DNA from: Scrofimicrobium canadense
GTDB taxonomy: Bacteria > Actinomycetota > Actinomycetes > Actinomycetales > Actinomycetaceae
Direction of reading: 5' to 3'
NCBI RefSeq assembly: GCF_009696615.1
Contig: NZ_VULO01000002.1
Location: 62,001 to 126,000 of the forward strand
Length of the DNA stretch: 64,000 nucleotides
Position numbers and translations under genes: made by a program. The notes below the pieces were generated by a model. That model was not told the origin of the DNA and ran no database searches. It saw only the letters and a program-made list of their open reading frames with translations. Positions 25,444 to 33,864 of the stretch are shown here, in pieces (positions within the stretch are counted from its first letter, which is position 1; the number at the start of each line of letters is the position of its first letter).

Positions 25444-26837
25444 ATGCGTGCGCTTGATGCTTTCAATCACAATACGAATCTACTCATAGCTGGCAATAGT
25501 TTTGCGTTCCTGACGGAGAATTCGGAGTTGGAAGAGGCGGTGAGAGGATTTGGGGGCCGTATTGCGGAACTGTCCGCAACCACCCGGGTAGTATTTGCGG
25601 ACCAGTGGAGCGAGCTTCTTACAGATGCGATACCTACCATATCGACTCAGTACCCACTTATTGTTGCTGACCTGAGTGGCGATATGAGTGTCCCTGGTTT
25701 TGAGTCGTCCTATGAGCTGACGCGTCCTGGTGTACGAGCATTCAATCCAGCAGCCCCCTTTTATGTCGTTGATTGCACTTCGCGCCACGACTACCGGGGG
25801 CACGCAGAGGCCCGAATCCGATGGGCAGAAAATTTCATGCCGGTCACTGCTGCAGTAGCCGCTTCAATTGGAGCTGACGTGAGGGGAAAACGTATCGGGA
25901 TAGTCCTCATCGTAGAACCGAAAACTGCGGTGTTGGCACTAGCCTTGCACAAGCACGGAGCTGAAGTAGCGGTATATGCGCTCCCTCATGAGACAGATCC
26001 GGACGTGGCGGAATATCTGCGACAACACGATATCTGTGTCTTTGAAGACCCCATTGGGGTGGAAGAATTGAAGGCGTGGAAACCTGAGTTTCTCATCGAT
26101 GATGGTGGGCGGGTCATCCCCGAAATTCAAAAAGGGGATCGCTGCGCGGCGGTGCGGAAGAGACAACCTCTGGGGTTCGCCCGTTGCGGAATTTGGCCGA
26201 TCGCGGTGGTCTCTATGTTCCGGTTATTGCAGTCAATGATGCTCAGTCTAAGACACTTTTCGATAATCGCTACGGTACGGGACAGACGTGCGCCTTCGCC
26301 ATTGACCACGAAGCCCATGGAAACACGTGGGCAATCATCGGATATGGTCCTGTCGGCGCCGGAGTTGCCCAGTGTGCGCGGGCATTAGGCAAGACTGTGT
26401 CCGTCGTAGAAATAGATCCCATCCGCGCGCTTGAAGCCGCATCGGCTGGATATCATGTGGAAACCATCGAAGAGGCTCTCGCGGCAGACGTTGTAGTTTC
26501 TGCCACTGGGTACGCCCGTACGATCACGAATGCACATATGGATGCCTCCCATGCGGTGTTTGCGGTAGCAGGAGGCGCTCCTGAAGAAGCGCCATCCACT
26601 GCTTTGGCGGGTGGGCACGGAATTAACTACACGGTGGCTGAGGGTAATCCTATCGAGATTATGGACATGTCTTTTGCCTGCCAGCTTTTTGCTGTTAGAC
26701 AGCTGATTACGACCGTGAGGTCTCCTTGCTTTCACTTCGAGCGCGCGGCATACCAGAAAGTGTCGTGGCTCCCGACATCCATAATCGTCCTCAGGAAGTC
26801 ACGTCACCAGAGGCTACTGTGTATTCCGCCTCCTTAG
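25444..26837 (+). pseudogene. Divergent adenosylhomocysteinase-like gene, frameshifted
   Basis: Two overlapping frames together give one protein of about 450 residues. The first (25444 to about 26137) ends its family match at LIDDGGRVIPEIQKGD. The second continues as GGAEETTSGV, then VNDAQSKTLFDNRYGTGQ and the NAD-binding GYGPVGAGVA. These match S-adenosylhomocysteine hydrolase (Asp of DDGG, Glu of EETT, Lys/Asp of SKxxFDN retained). The N-terminal third is divergent: the usual HMxxQTA is replaced by VEPKTA. The join needs one added base in the AAAAAGGGG run at 26129-26137. The C-terminus is also unclear: after residues ending AVRQL the better sequence shifts frame again toward the amidohydrolase. 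ATG 25444 was chosen; GTG 25390 has a better ribosome site. Confidence 0.75.
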
Positions 26838-28055
26838 TAGTCCCTGTTACCGCACCTACTATTCGGGATGGAGCTGTAGCAGTGAGCGAGGGGAGAATAA
26901 TCCATGTTGGACAGCGGCAGTGGGTTCTCCAAGCTCTTGAAGACGAGGGACTCTCATATGTAGAGGAACATTGGGAAGGTACTCTCACGCCGGGGTTGAT
27001 CAACGCGCACACGCACCTGCAATACACGCTCATGGCCGAGGTGGGGCGTCACCATTATTTGGGATTTGATGATTGGTCGGCGGCTTTCGATCGAGTATAT
27101 GAGGCAGGTGACCATGATTGGTTGAAGGCTTCTCTTGAAGGTACGCGCCTGGCATTGGAGTCGGGAACCACTGCTGCTGCCGACGTGGTGACTGACCTGG
27201 AGGCAGCTCCCGCTCTAGCTCAGGCTGGCATGCATGGAATCGCCTACTGGGAAGTCATGGGGTGGTCGAATCAGGAGTGGCGCCAGAGCGGCCGTGCGCA
27301 GACGATAGCAGAGATACACCAAATCCCACCTTCTCCAGGGGTGGGAGTATCGCCACATGCCCCCCTACTCACTTGAGGTCCAACCACTTCTTGACGTTCC
27401 CGACCTGGTGCGTAATCTGTGCTTACGCCTCCACATCCACCTTGGAGAGGCGCACTTTGAACGGGAAATTCGAAGTGACGATGGGTGGGTGGAACGCTCA
27501 GCAAATAGTTTTACAGAACTGCGTCGCCAGGGTGTGGGCGTGAGCTCAACGGAGTTTGTTGACCAGCTGGGTGTACTGGGTCCTGACTGCCATATTGCTC
27601 ATGGGATCTACATGTCAGCGAAAGATCGAGCTCTGTTGAGAGCTCGGGGAACATCTGTCGCATTATGTCCACGGTCGAATGAAATTATCGGACTCGATGC
27701 TCCGCCAATTGCGGCATATTTACGCGAGGGAAATCAGGTTTCAGTTGGTACTGATTCGTTGAGTTCGTCGTCATCCCTTGACCTCCTTGAGGATGTGGCA
27801 GTGCTGTATCGACTGGCAAGGGAGCAAGGATACAACGACAGAGACCTGCATTTCCGCTTGTTGAAAGCGGCGACGCTGGGAGGTGCGGGCTCTTTGGGAC
27901 TGCGCGCTGGAAAACTTCGAGCTGGTCAGCTTGCAGTGGGGGCAACCGCGGATCTAGCATTCTTCGACGTTCAGAGTGTAGAAGAACTTGTCGAAGCTGG
28001 GGCCGGGACGTGTCGACGAACAATTGTCGCAGGAAAGGGACTATATCGTGCGTGA
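26819..28055 (+). pseudogene. MTA/SAH deaminase-like amidohydrolase, frameshifted
   Basis: A metal-dependent amidohydrolase of the TRZ/ATZ/5'-methylthioadenosine-SAH deaminase group, split in two frames. First part: TPGLINAHTHLQYT (HxH metal site) through VGVSPHAP. Second part: YSLEVQPLL, LHIHLGEAHFE, IAHGIYMS and GTDSLSSSSSLDLLED (metal and substrate His/Asp). Reading through requires removing one C from the six-C run at 27360-27365, which restores SPHAPYSLEV. Otherwise the protein has normal length (about 411 residues) and intact motifs. Start is taken at GTG 26819 (AGAGG upstream); the frame is open further upstream into the preceding gene's C-terminal region. The deamination substrate is inferred from family only. 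Confidence 0.8.
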
Positions 28056-28458
28056 CCCAATAACGACCTTAGGGCTTGAGCCGCATCCCGAAGGAGGCTA
28101 CTACCGGAGGACGTACACAGCTCCCGATTCCATAGGGGACAGGCCTGCTGTAACTCTCATTTACTTTTTCTTGCCAGCGGGCGATACTTCTGCGAGGCAT
28201 ATGGTCACATCGGATGAAATGTGGCTCTGGCATGGTCCTGGAACCTTGCAACTACAGTGTGGAGGAAATGGTGAACAACCCGAGGCCGGAGATGTATTGG
28301 TGCTCGGCACTCAGGGAGCATGCCAGATTCTGATTCCAGCGGGCACATGGCAAAGGACTCTTCCTGGTACTAGCGACGTCCTTGTCAGTTGCGTGGTCAC
28401 GCCGGGATTCGATTTTGCAGATTTCCGCCTTGCGGTCACCTCTGACACATACAGCTAG
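28048..28458 (+). CDS. DUF985 cupin-domain protein
   Basis: 136 residues of the small cupin (DUF985/cupin_5) family: GLEPHPEGGYYRRTY at the N-terminus, then SARHMVTSDEMWLWHGPG and the C-terminal VTPGFDFADF. Cupins of this group form a beta-barrel that can bind metal; no reaction is established. GTG at 28048 has AAAGGGA seven bases upstream and overlaps the amidohydrolase stop by eight bases, so it is the next gene of the same operon. Unlike its neighbours it is intact. Confidence 0.85.
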   Translation: MRDPITTLGLEPHPEGGYYRRTYTAPDSIGDRPAVTLIYFFLPAGDTSARHMVTSDEMWLWHGPGTLQLQCGGNGEQPEAGDVLVLGTQGACQILIPAGTWQRTLPGTSDVLVSCVVTPGFDFADFRLAVTSDTYS

Positions 28459-28549
28459 AGCGTGTTAGATTTGCCAGCTTCACGCTGCACTGATGGGGCT
28501 GGCCTCTCGTGTGGCTGGCCCTGCGGTCGCCTGACTGAAGGAGAAACAA

Positions 28550-29419
28550 ATGAAACGTCACCTTGCTGTTTCCGCTTTGACTTTGGCCAGCATATTCATA
28601 ATGACCGCTTGTAGTTCAGGCACCGATTCCACTCAATCCGAAAAACCGACATCTGGGCAGTCAACAGACAGTTCAACAGCTACAGATCTTCCAACGGTTA
28701 CCCCGGGGAAGCTTACGATTGCGACAGGCGAACCTGCTTATTCTCCCTGGGTCGAAAACGATGATCCTGAGTCTGGAGAAGGACTAGAAGCTGCCGTAGC
28801 CTACGCGGTAGCGGAAGAAATGGGCTTCGCTAAAGACGACGTCGTGTGGATCCGCACACCATTCGACACGGTTATTGCGCCTGGGCCTGAAGATTTCGAT
28901 ATGAATATTCAACAGTTCTCGATTACGCCTGAGCGTCTTGAAGCCGTTGATTTTTCGTCGCCGTACTATGTTTCGCCTCAAGCGGTGGTCTCAATACAGG
29001 GCAATAAAGGCGCCGATGCAAAAGACTTAGCCGGTCTGAAAGACTCCAAGATTGGAGTTGCTGCCGGTTCATCAAGTATTGCCGCTGCACAAGAGATTAT
29101 CGCTCCAACTACAGAAGTCTCGATTTTCAACTCTAATGACGATGCAGTAGCTGCCCTCCAAGCCGGACAAATCGACGCTATTGTCACAGACCTGGGAACG
29201 ACCCTCTATCTTGCTACTGCAGTATTAGATGACGGCGTTGTAGTAGGGCAGTTGGAATCCCAAGATGGAGACGAAGAACTCGCGTTCTTGCTTCCTAAAG
29301 ATTCTGCGCTTACTCCCGTTGTGACGCAGGCCGTTGACTCACTGCGTGATTCTGGCGTCTTGGATGAGATCGCTCAAACGTGGATTGTAGAAGGTGCGGG
29401 TGTACCGACGCTCAAGTAG
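28550..29419 (+). CDS. Polar-amino-acid-type ABC substrate-binding lipoprotein
   Basis: 289 residues. The lipobox IMTAC is followed by a Ser/Thr-rich linker and a periplasmic-binding-protein type II (SBP_bac_3) domain: KLTIATGEPAYSPW, then EAAVAYAVAEEMGF and VDFSSPYYVSPQAV. The opening differs from classical GlnH, suggesting a special ligand. ATG 28550 has GAAGGAG upstream. It precedes one permease (frameshifted) and one ATPase gene. The linked enzymes hint at a nucleoside- or adenosyl-derived zwitterionic ligand, but this is speculation; amino acids or compatible solutes are equally open. Confidence 0.88.
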   Translation: MKRHLAVSALTLASIFIMTACSSGTDSTQSEKPTSGQSTDSSTATDLPTVTPGKLTIATGEPAYSPWVENDDPESGEGLEAAVAYAVAEEMGFAKDDVVWIRTPFDTVIAPGPEDFDMNIQQFSITPERLEAVDFSSPYYVSPQAVVSIQGNKGADAKDLAGLKDSKIGVAAGSSSIAAAQEIIAPTTEVSIFNSNDDAVAALQAGQIDAIVTDLGTTLYLATAVLDDGVVVGQLESQDGDEELAFLLPKDSALTPVVTQAVDSLRDSGVLDEIAQTWIVEGAGVPTLK

Positions 29420-29499
29420 TAGCACAAGAGATGTGGTTGGGGAAGGAGATCCCCGACCACATCTTTTTCGTCCCCTATTTCCCTCGTTGTGGAGGCATA

Positions 29500-30371
29500 A
29501 TGGCGCTTGAATCTCCATCTGTTCCCGATATCATCACGCCCAGCCCGGTGGAATTAGAACGGCGGTCTTTCCGTAAGAAACAGAACCTCCGCTCCGTGGG
29601 AATATCGATTGTTTTCACCGTCCTCTTTGCTGTAGTTGTTGCTGTGCTTCTTGTCAACGCGTCGGGTTGGGAAGACGTTAAGAAGTTCTTTTTCAATTGG
29701 GAAGTGGGATGGGCTGCTTTCCCCGAGATACTCAAGGGATTGTGGCTGAATATTCGAGTACTCTTCTTCGCCGCGATCGGAGTGGCTTTTTTTGGAACTC
29801 TTCTTGCCGTGATGAGAACGCTACGTGGCCCGGTGTTCACGCCGCTACGACTGTTATCTGCCCTATACACCGATTTTTTCGAGGTATTCCACTGCTCCTC
29901 GTGCTCTATTTGGTGGGTTTCGGAATCCCAGGCCTCGATATTTTTCCGCGTTTACCAGCACCTTTTTGGGGAACTATTGCTCTCATTCTCACCTATTCCT
30001 CGTACATCGCGGAAGTACTCCGTGCTGGAATTGAAGCGGTGCACCCTTCTCAAAGAATGGCGGCGCGTTCTCTTGGCCTGAGTTATAACCAAACATCGCG
30101 CGTAGTGGTTATGCCGCAGGCAGTACGTAAAGTTACACCTGCACTCATGAATGATTTTGTCTCGATGCAAAAGGACGTCGGGCTAATTTCAGTACTAGGG
30201 GCGGTAGACGCCATCCGATCAGCGCAAATCGTCGTCGCTAGTACATATAACTTCACACCCTACGTTGTTGCAGGTGTTCTTTTTGTTCTTATGTCGTGGC
30301 CCATGATTCGGCTCACAGACTGGTACACAGCTCAAGCACAGTCGCGCGAGCAGATGGGTGGTCAGGTATGA
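29500..30371 (+). pseudogene. Amino-acid ABC transporter permease, frameshifted
   Basis: A HisM/GlnP-type permease of about 290 residues split in two frames. The first frame gives a basic cytoplasmic N-terminus, one membrane helix, WLNIRVLFFAAIGVAFFGTLLA and LYTDFF. The second continues RGIPLLLVLYLVGFG, then the conserved EAA loop EVLRAGIEAVHPSQRMAARSLG (landmarks EVLRAGIEAV and RMAARSLG). Restoring DFFRGIPLL needs one more T in the six-T run at 29874-29879. ATG 29500 has GGAGG upstream. Its stop overlaps the ATPase start by four bases (ATGA). As sequenced the protein would lose most of its membrane domain. Confidence 0.82.
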
Positions 30372-31111
30372 GCTCAATGGCTATTGCGTCGCCCCTCTCT
30401 ATTGTCAACCTTCACAAATGGTTCGGTGACAACCACATTCTTCGTGGAGTCGATCTCGATGTTTCGCGAAGCGAATGCGTAGTCCTTATCGGTGCCAGTG
30501 GTTCTGGACAATCAACACTTCTCAAAACTGTGAATCTGTTGGAACGCGTTGACGATGGGCAAATTTTTTTTGATGAGGAAGATATCACCGCTCCGGGTAT
30601 CAAAGCGGACGCGGTCCGAGCTCGTATAGGCGTTGTTTTCCAACATTACAATTTGTTTCCCCATATGAACGTGATGGAAAATGTTGCCCTCGCTTCCCGC
30701 AAAGTCAAGAAAGTATCGAAAGCAGAAGCTCAGAACCGTGCCTTAGAACTCTTAGATCGTATTGGCCTTGCAGATAAGGCGCACGCATATCCAGATCGGC
30801 TTTCTGGCGGTCAGCAACAACGTGTAGCAATTGTTAGAGCAATTGCCACGCGACCCGAGTTGCTGCTGCTTGATGAGATCACTAGTGCTCTTGACCCTCA
30901 ACTAGTTGGCGAAGTGCTGGATTTGGTGAAAGAACTTAAGGGCGATACCACTATCCTCATGGCCACTCACGAAATGGGTTTCGCCAAGCAGGTTGCTGAT
31001 CGAGTCGCATTTTTACACCAAGGCGAAGTCATCGAAGTGGGAAGTCCGGAGCAAGTACTCGAGGCACCTATTCGCCAAGAAACTCAGGCATTCTTATCGC
31101 GAGTTAACTGA
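30368..31111 (+). CDS. Amino-acid-type ABC transporter ATP-binding protein with altered Walker A
   Basis: 247 residues of the GlnQ/HisP/EhuA type. Signature LSGGQQQRVAIVRA, Walker B LLLLDEITSALDP, the H-loop ATHEMGFA and the Q-loop VFQHYNLFPHMN are all intact. Walker A reads GASGSGQST: the invariant lysine is Gln48 (CAA at 30509-30511). That lysine binds ATP phosphates, so ATPase activity should be lost or very low if the base is correct. ATG 30368 overlaps the permease stop. With the three homopolymer frameshifts upstream, this supports decay of the operon. DEIT instead of DEPT is normal in EhuA-like relatives. Confidence 0.87.
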   Translation: MSSMAIASPLSIVNLHKWFGDNHILRGVDLDVSRSECVVLIGASGSGQSTLLKTVNLLERVDDGQIFFDEEDITAPGIKADAVRARIGVVFQHYNLFPHMNVMENVALASRKVKKVSKAEAQNRALELLDRIGLADKAHAYPDRLSGGQQQRVAIVRAIATRPELLLLDEITSALDPQLVGEVLDLVKELKGDTTILMATHEMGFAKQVADRVAFLHQGEVIEVGSPEQVLEAPIRQETQAFLSRVN

Positions 31112-31140
31112 GTGAGGCATCAATTTTCATGAAAAGAAAC

Positions 31141-31173
31141 AGGGGGGTTGATGTATGAAACATCAACCCCCCT
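31141..31173. terminator. Strong hairpin between convergent ABC transporter genes
   Basis: Seen: perfect 14-base arms AGGGGGGTTGATGT (31141-31154) and ACATCAACCCCCCT (31160-31173) with loop ATGAA. It lies between the ATPase stop at 31111 and the convergent sugar-binding protein stop at 31211. On the minus strand it is followed by GTTTCTTTTC, so it best serves the sugar transporter operon. It probably blocks read-through in both directions. Confidence 0.85.
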
Positions 31174-31210
31174 GGGGACTTTAGCTCAGAATAGTGCCAC
31201 TACTACTAGC

Positions 31211-32371
31211 CTATTTTTGTGCTTCTGCGACGAGTCCTGCGCGGTGCTCGTCATTTGCATAAACCTCAGCTGCATTTTCTGAAGTGACGATCTGTGGGGT
31301 GAGTAGGTACGCAACGACGGGGTGGCCCTCGGTCGATTCGTATTCTGTCTCATTGACCGTGACGCCCTCTAGCTCTGGGTTGTCATCGCCAGAGGCCACT
31401 GCAATCGCAAGCTTGACAGCATTGGCGACCAGCGCACGGGTATCCTTATAGATTGTGGAGTATTGCTTCTCCTGAACAACCCATGTCACAGACTCGTCTT
31501 CAGAGTCTTGCCCCGTAACAACAGGAAGCGGCTTTCCGGCTTGCTCGACGGAAGTGATGGCTGCTCGACCCAGGGTGTCATTGGGGGAGAGTACGCCGTC
31601 CATAACCTCATCACCTGGGTAGGTTGAGTTGAGGATTGTATCCATGCGGGATTGTACGTTCTTCGGATCCCAGTTTTGGGTGGAAACCTGAGTGAATTCG
31701 GCCTGGCCAGAACCAATGGTTAGAGTACCATCGTCAATCTTTGGCTTGAGAACGTCCATCGCCCCATCAAAGAATTTGAGACTGTTGGCATCATCGGGCG
31801 AACCGGCAATGAGCTCAATCGTCCACTTGTCCTTGTCGCCCTTTTTCTCTTTAAGGCCGTTGAGTAGAGCTTCACCCTGCAACTGCCCAACACCGAAGTT
31901 GTCATAGGCAATGTAATAGTCGACATCTTCAGTGTTTGTGAGCATACGGTCATAAGCAATGACCTTGATATTGGCGGCTTTAGCTTGGGCAAGCTGAGTG
32001 CCAAGCTGGGAACCGTCGACAGCTCCAATGATGAGAACCTGAACCCCATTCTCAATCATCGCGGCTACCTGATTTTGCTGCTCCGCCGCGCCACCATCAG
32101 CGAACTGGATGGTGCAGTCGAGTTTGGCTTCAGCGCAGTCGGCTTTGAACATCTCCTCTGCTTCAACCCAGTTTTGTGAGGTCTTCTTTGGAAGTGCAAT
32201 GCCGATCTTTGTTCCTTCGCCACCTGCAGCTGCGCTAGCGCCTGACTCTGCGCCGTCGACTGGTGCGGTGCCGGACTCTTCGGTGGCGCCACCTCGTCCG
32301 CCGCATGCGGCCAGAGCGAAGCTCAATGTGACAGCGGTTGCAACCGCTACCAATCCTTTACGATTCTTCAT
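31211..32371 (-). CDS. chvE: Monosaccharide ABC transporter substrate-binding lipoprotein (ChvE-like)
   Basis: 386 residues. Signal peptide with lipobox ALAAC, an Ala/Gly/Glu linker, then a periplasmic-binding-protein I sugar domain: IGIALPKKTSQNW, IIGAVDGSQLGTQLAQAK, VIAYDRMLTNTEDVDYYIAYDNF (landmarks VIAYDRML and YYIAYDNF) and VVTGQDSEDESV. This fits the ChvE group that binds aldoses such as xylose, arabinose, galactose or glucose. It is the last gene of the mmsA-mmsB-chvE operon, 86 bases after the permease gene. A small stem GCATCC-CCAT-GGATGC (32409-32424) in the gap may stabilise its mRNA. Confidence 0.9.
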   Translation of the reverse strand: MKNRKGLVAVATAVTLSFALAACGGRGGATEESGTAPVDGAESGASAAAGGEGTKIGIALPKKTSQNWVEAEEMFKADCAEAKLDCTIQFADGGAAEQQNQVAAMIENGVQVLIIGAVDGSQLGTQLAQAKAANIKVIAYDRMLTNTEDVDYYIAYDNFGVGQLQGEALLNGLKEKKGDKDKWTIELIAGSPDDANSLKFFDGAMDVLKPKIDDGTLTIGSGQAEFTQVSTQNWDPKNVQSRMDTILNSTYPGDEVMDGVLSPNDTLGRAAITSVEQAGKPLPVVTGQDSEDESVTWVVQEKQYSTIYKDTRALVANAVKLAIAVASGDDNPELEGVTVNETEYESTEGHPVVAYLLTPQIVTSENAAEVYANDEHRAGLVAEAQK

Positions 32372-32457
32372 GAGTATTCTCTCGTTTCTTTCTTACTTAT
32401 TGTCAGTAGCATCCCCATGGATGCCATTCATCGTTGTTGTGGAAATAGAAATGAAAG

Positions 32458-33864
32458 CTATTCACGTGAGTTCTGAGCGGAGCTATCCTCCTCTCCGCCA
32501 CCAGTAAGGTCCTCTCCTGACGAAAGTTTTGTGATGGTGTGCTCAACAGTCCCGCTAACGTTGATCGCAGCAGGATCATCAGTCAAGCTTTTCTTGAGCT
32601 CAGCCTCTTGAGCAAGAATCTCCCGCTGGTTCCTTCTAGCATTCTGGAAGGTTCCAATGATGGAACGCCTTCCCTGACGCTTCGAGTACACATCGACGGC
32701 AACGGCCAATAGAAGAACTAAGCCCTTGATCATCTGGGTCTTATCGGAGCCTATGCCCTCAAGTTGAAGACCATTATTCAGTGAAGCCATAACCAACGCG
32801 CCCACCATTGTCCCCATAATGGTCCCAATACCGCCGGAGACGGCTGCGCCTCCAATAAATACTGAAGCAATGGCGTCTAGCTCCCACATATTTCCGTCGG
32901 CGGGACCAGATGCGGTTGCCCGTCCGATAAAGATCATTCCCGCGACCGCCGCTAGGAAAGAAGAGTTACACATGACAAAGAAGTTGGCTCTCTTGACGCG
33001 CACACCGGTGAGTTCAGCTGCTGCCTTATTTCCACCCACGGCATAGACCGAGCGTCCCAACACCGTACGGTTAGCGATGAAGGAATATACCAATGCCAAA
33101 ACAACGACGATGATTCCTGGAACAGGGAACGATGTTCCAGGGCGTCCTGTGGCAAAGACCCACATGATGACAATAATCAATGCGCTGAGAATCACAGTTC
33201 GCACAACAGGAACCCATGTGGCGGGCATTTCGACGCCAGAGGTCTTTTGTCGCCTGTACTTGCGTATTTCGACGATTACTAGCGCTATCACAGCAATGCC
33301 CGCCAACACCATGGTAGGTAAGTTGAAGGCTAAAACGTCTGGTGCCACATCGGGCAAATATCCTGCGCCTAGAAATTGGAAGAACTCGGGAACCGGGACG
33401 GTCAGTGACTTGCCCACAAACTGGTTTGCGCCACGGAAGATCATCATTCCGGCCAAGGTGACTATGAAGGCAGGTATTCCCCATTGCGCGACCCAGAATC
33501 CTTGCCAGGCTCCTACTGCCAATCCGACCAGAATGCCGATGATAAGTGCTACAAGGGGAGGTAGGCCGAAGCTCTTCATTACCATTGCTACGACGATGCC
33601 TACGAAGGCTGCCACCGATCCCACAGAAAGATCAATGTGACCGGCGATGATTACCAGCACCATGCCGATAGCCAAGATAAGAACATAAGCATTACCCATG
33701 ATGAGATTCATGAGATTTTGTGCTTGAAACACCTTTCCACCGGTGCGAATCTGGAAGAATAGGAGAATCACGATTAAGGCGGCAATCATTCCGAACTGCC
33801 TGAAGTCGCCCCCGAAGAGCGCCCGGATGTTTCGTTTCATTGTCTGGCTACGCCTGCCTTTCAT
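32458..33864 (-). CDS. mmsB: Monosaccharide ABC transporter permease (MmsB/GguB-like)
   Basis: 468 residues with about ten to twelve membrane helices of the ribose/xylose permease family. The C-terminal core motif is seen as WELDAIASVFIGGAAVSGGIGT (landmarks WELDAIASVFIGG and VSGGIGT), preceded by AVGGNKAAAELTGVRV. Both are typical of XylH/GguB. The N-terminus is basic and cytoplasmic, and the C-terminal tail (about 70 residues after the last helix) is hydrophilic and acidic, longer than in many relatives. Its start overlaps the end of the ATPase gene by four bases, so expression is coupled. Confidence 0.9.
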   Translation of the reverse strand: MKGRRSQTMKRNIRALFGGDFRQFGMIAALIVILLFFQIRTGGKVFQAQNLMNLIMGNAYVLILAIGMVLVIIAGHIDLSVGSVAAFVGIVVAMVMKSFGLPPLVALIIGILVGLAVGAWQGFWVAQWGIPAFIVTLAGMMIFRGANQFVGKSLTVPVPEFFQFLGAGYLPDVAPDVLAFNLPTMVLAGIAVIALVIVEIRKYRRQKTSGVEMPATWVPVVRTVILSALIIVIMWVFATGRPGTSFPVPGIIVVVLALVYSFIANRTVLGRSVYAVGGNKAAAELTGVRVKRANFFVMCNSSFLAAVAGMIFIGRATASGPADGNMWELDAIASVFIGGAAVSGGIGTIMGTMVGALVMASLNNGLQLEGIGSDKTQMIKGLVLLLAVAVDVYSKRQGRRSIIGTFQNARRNQREILAQEAELKKSLTDDPAAINVSGTVEHTITKLSSGEDLTGGGEEDSSAQNSRE

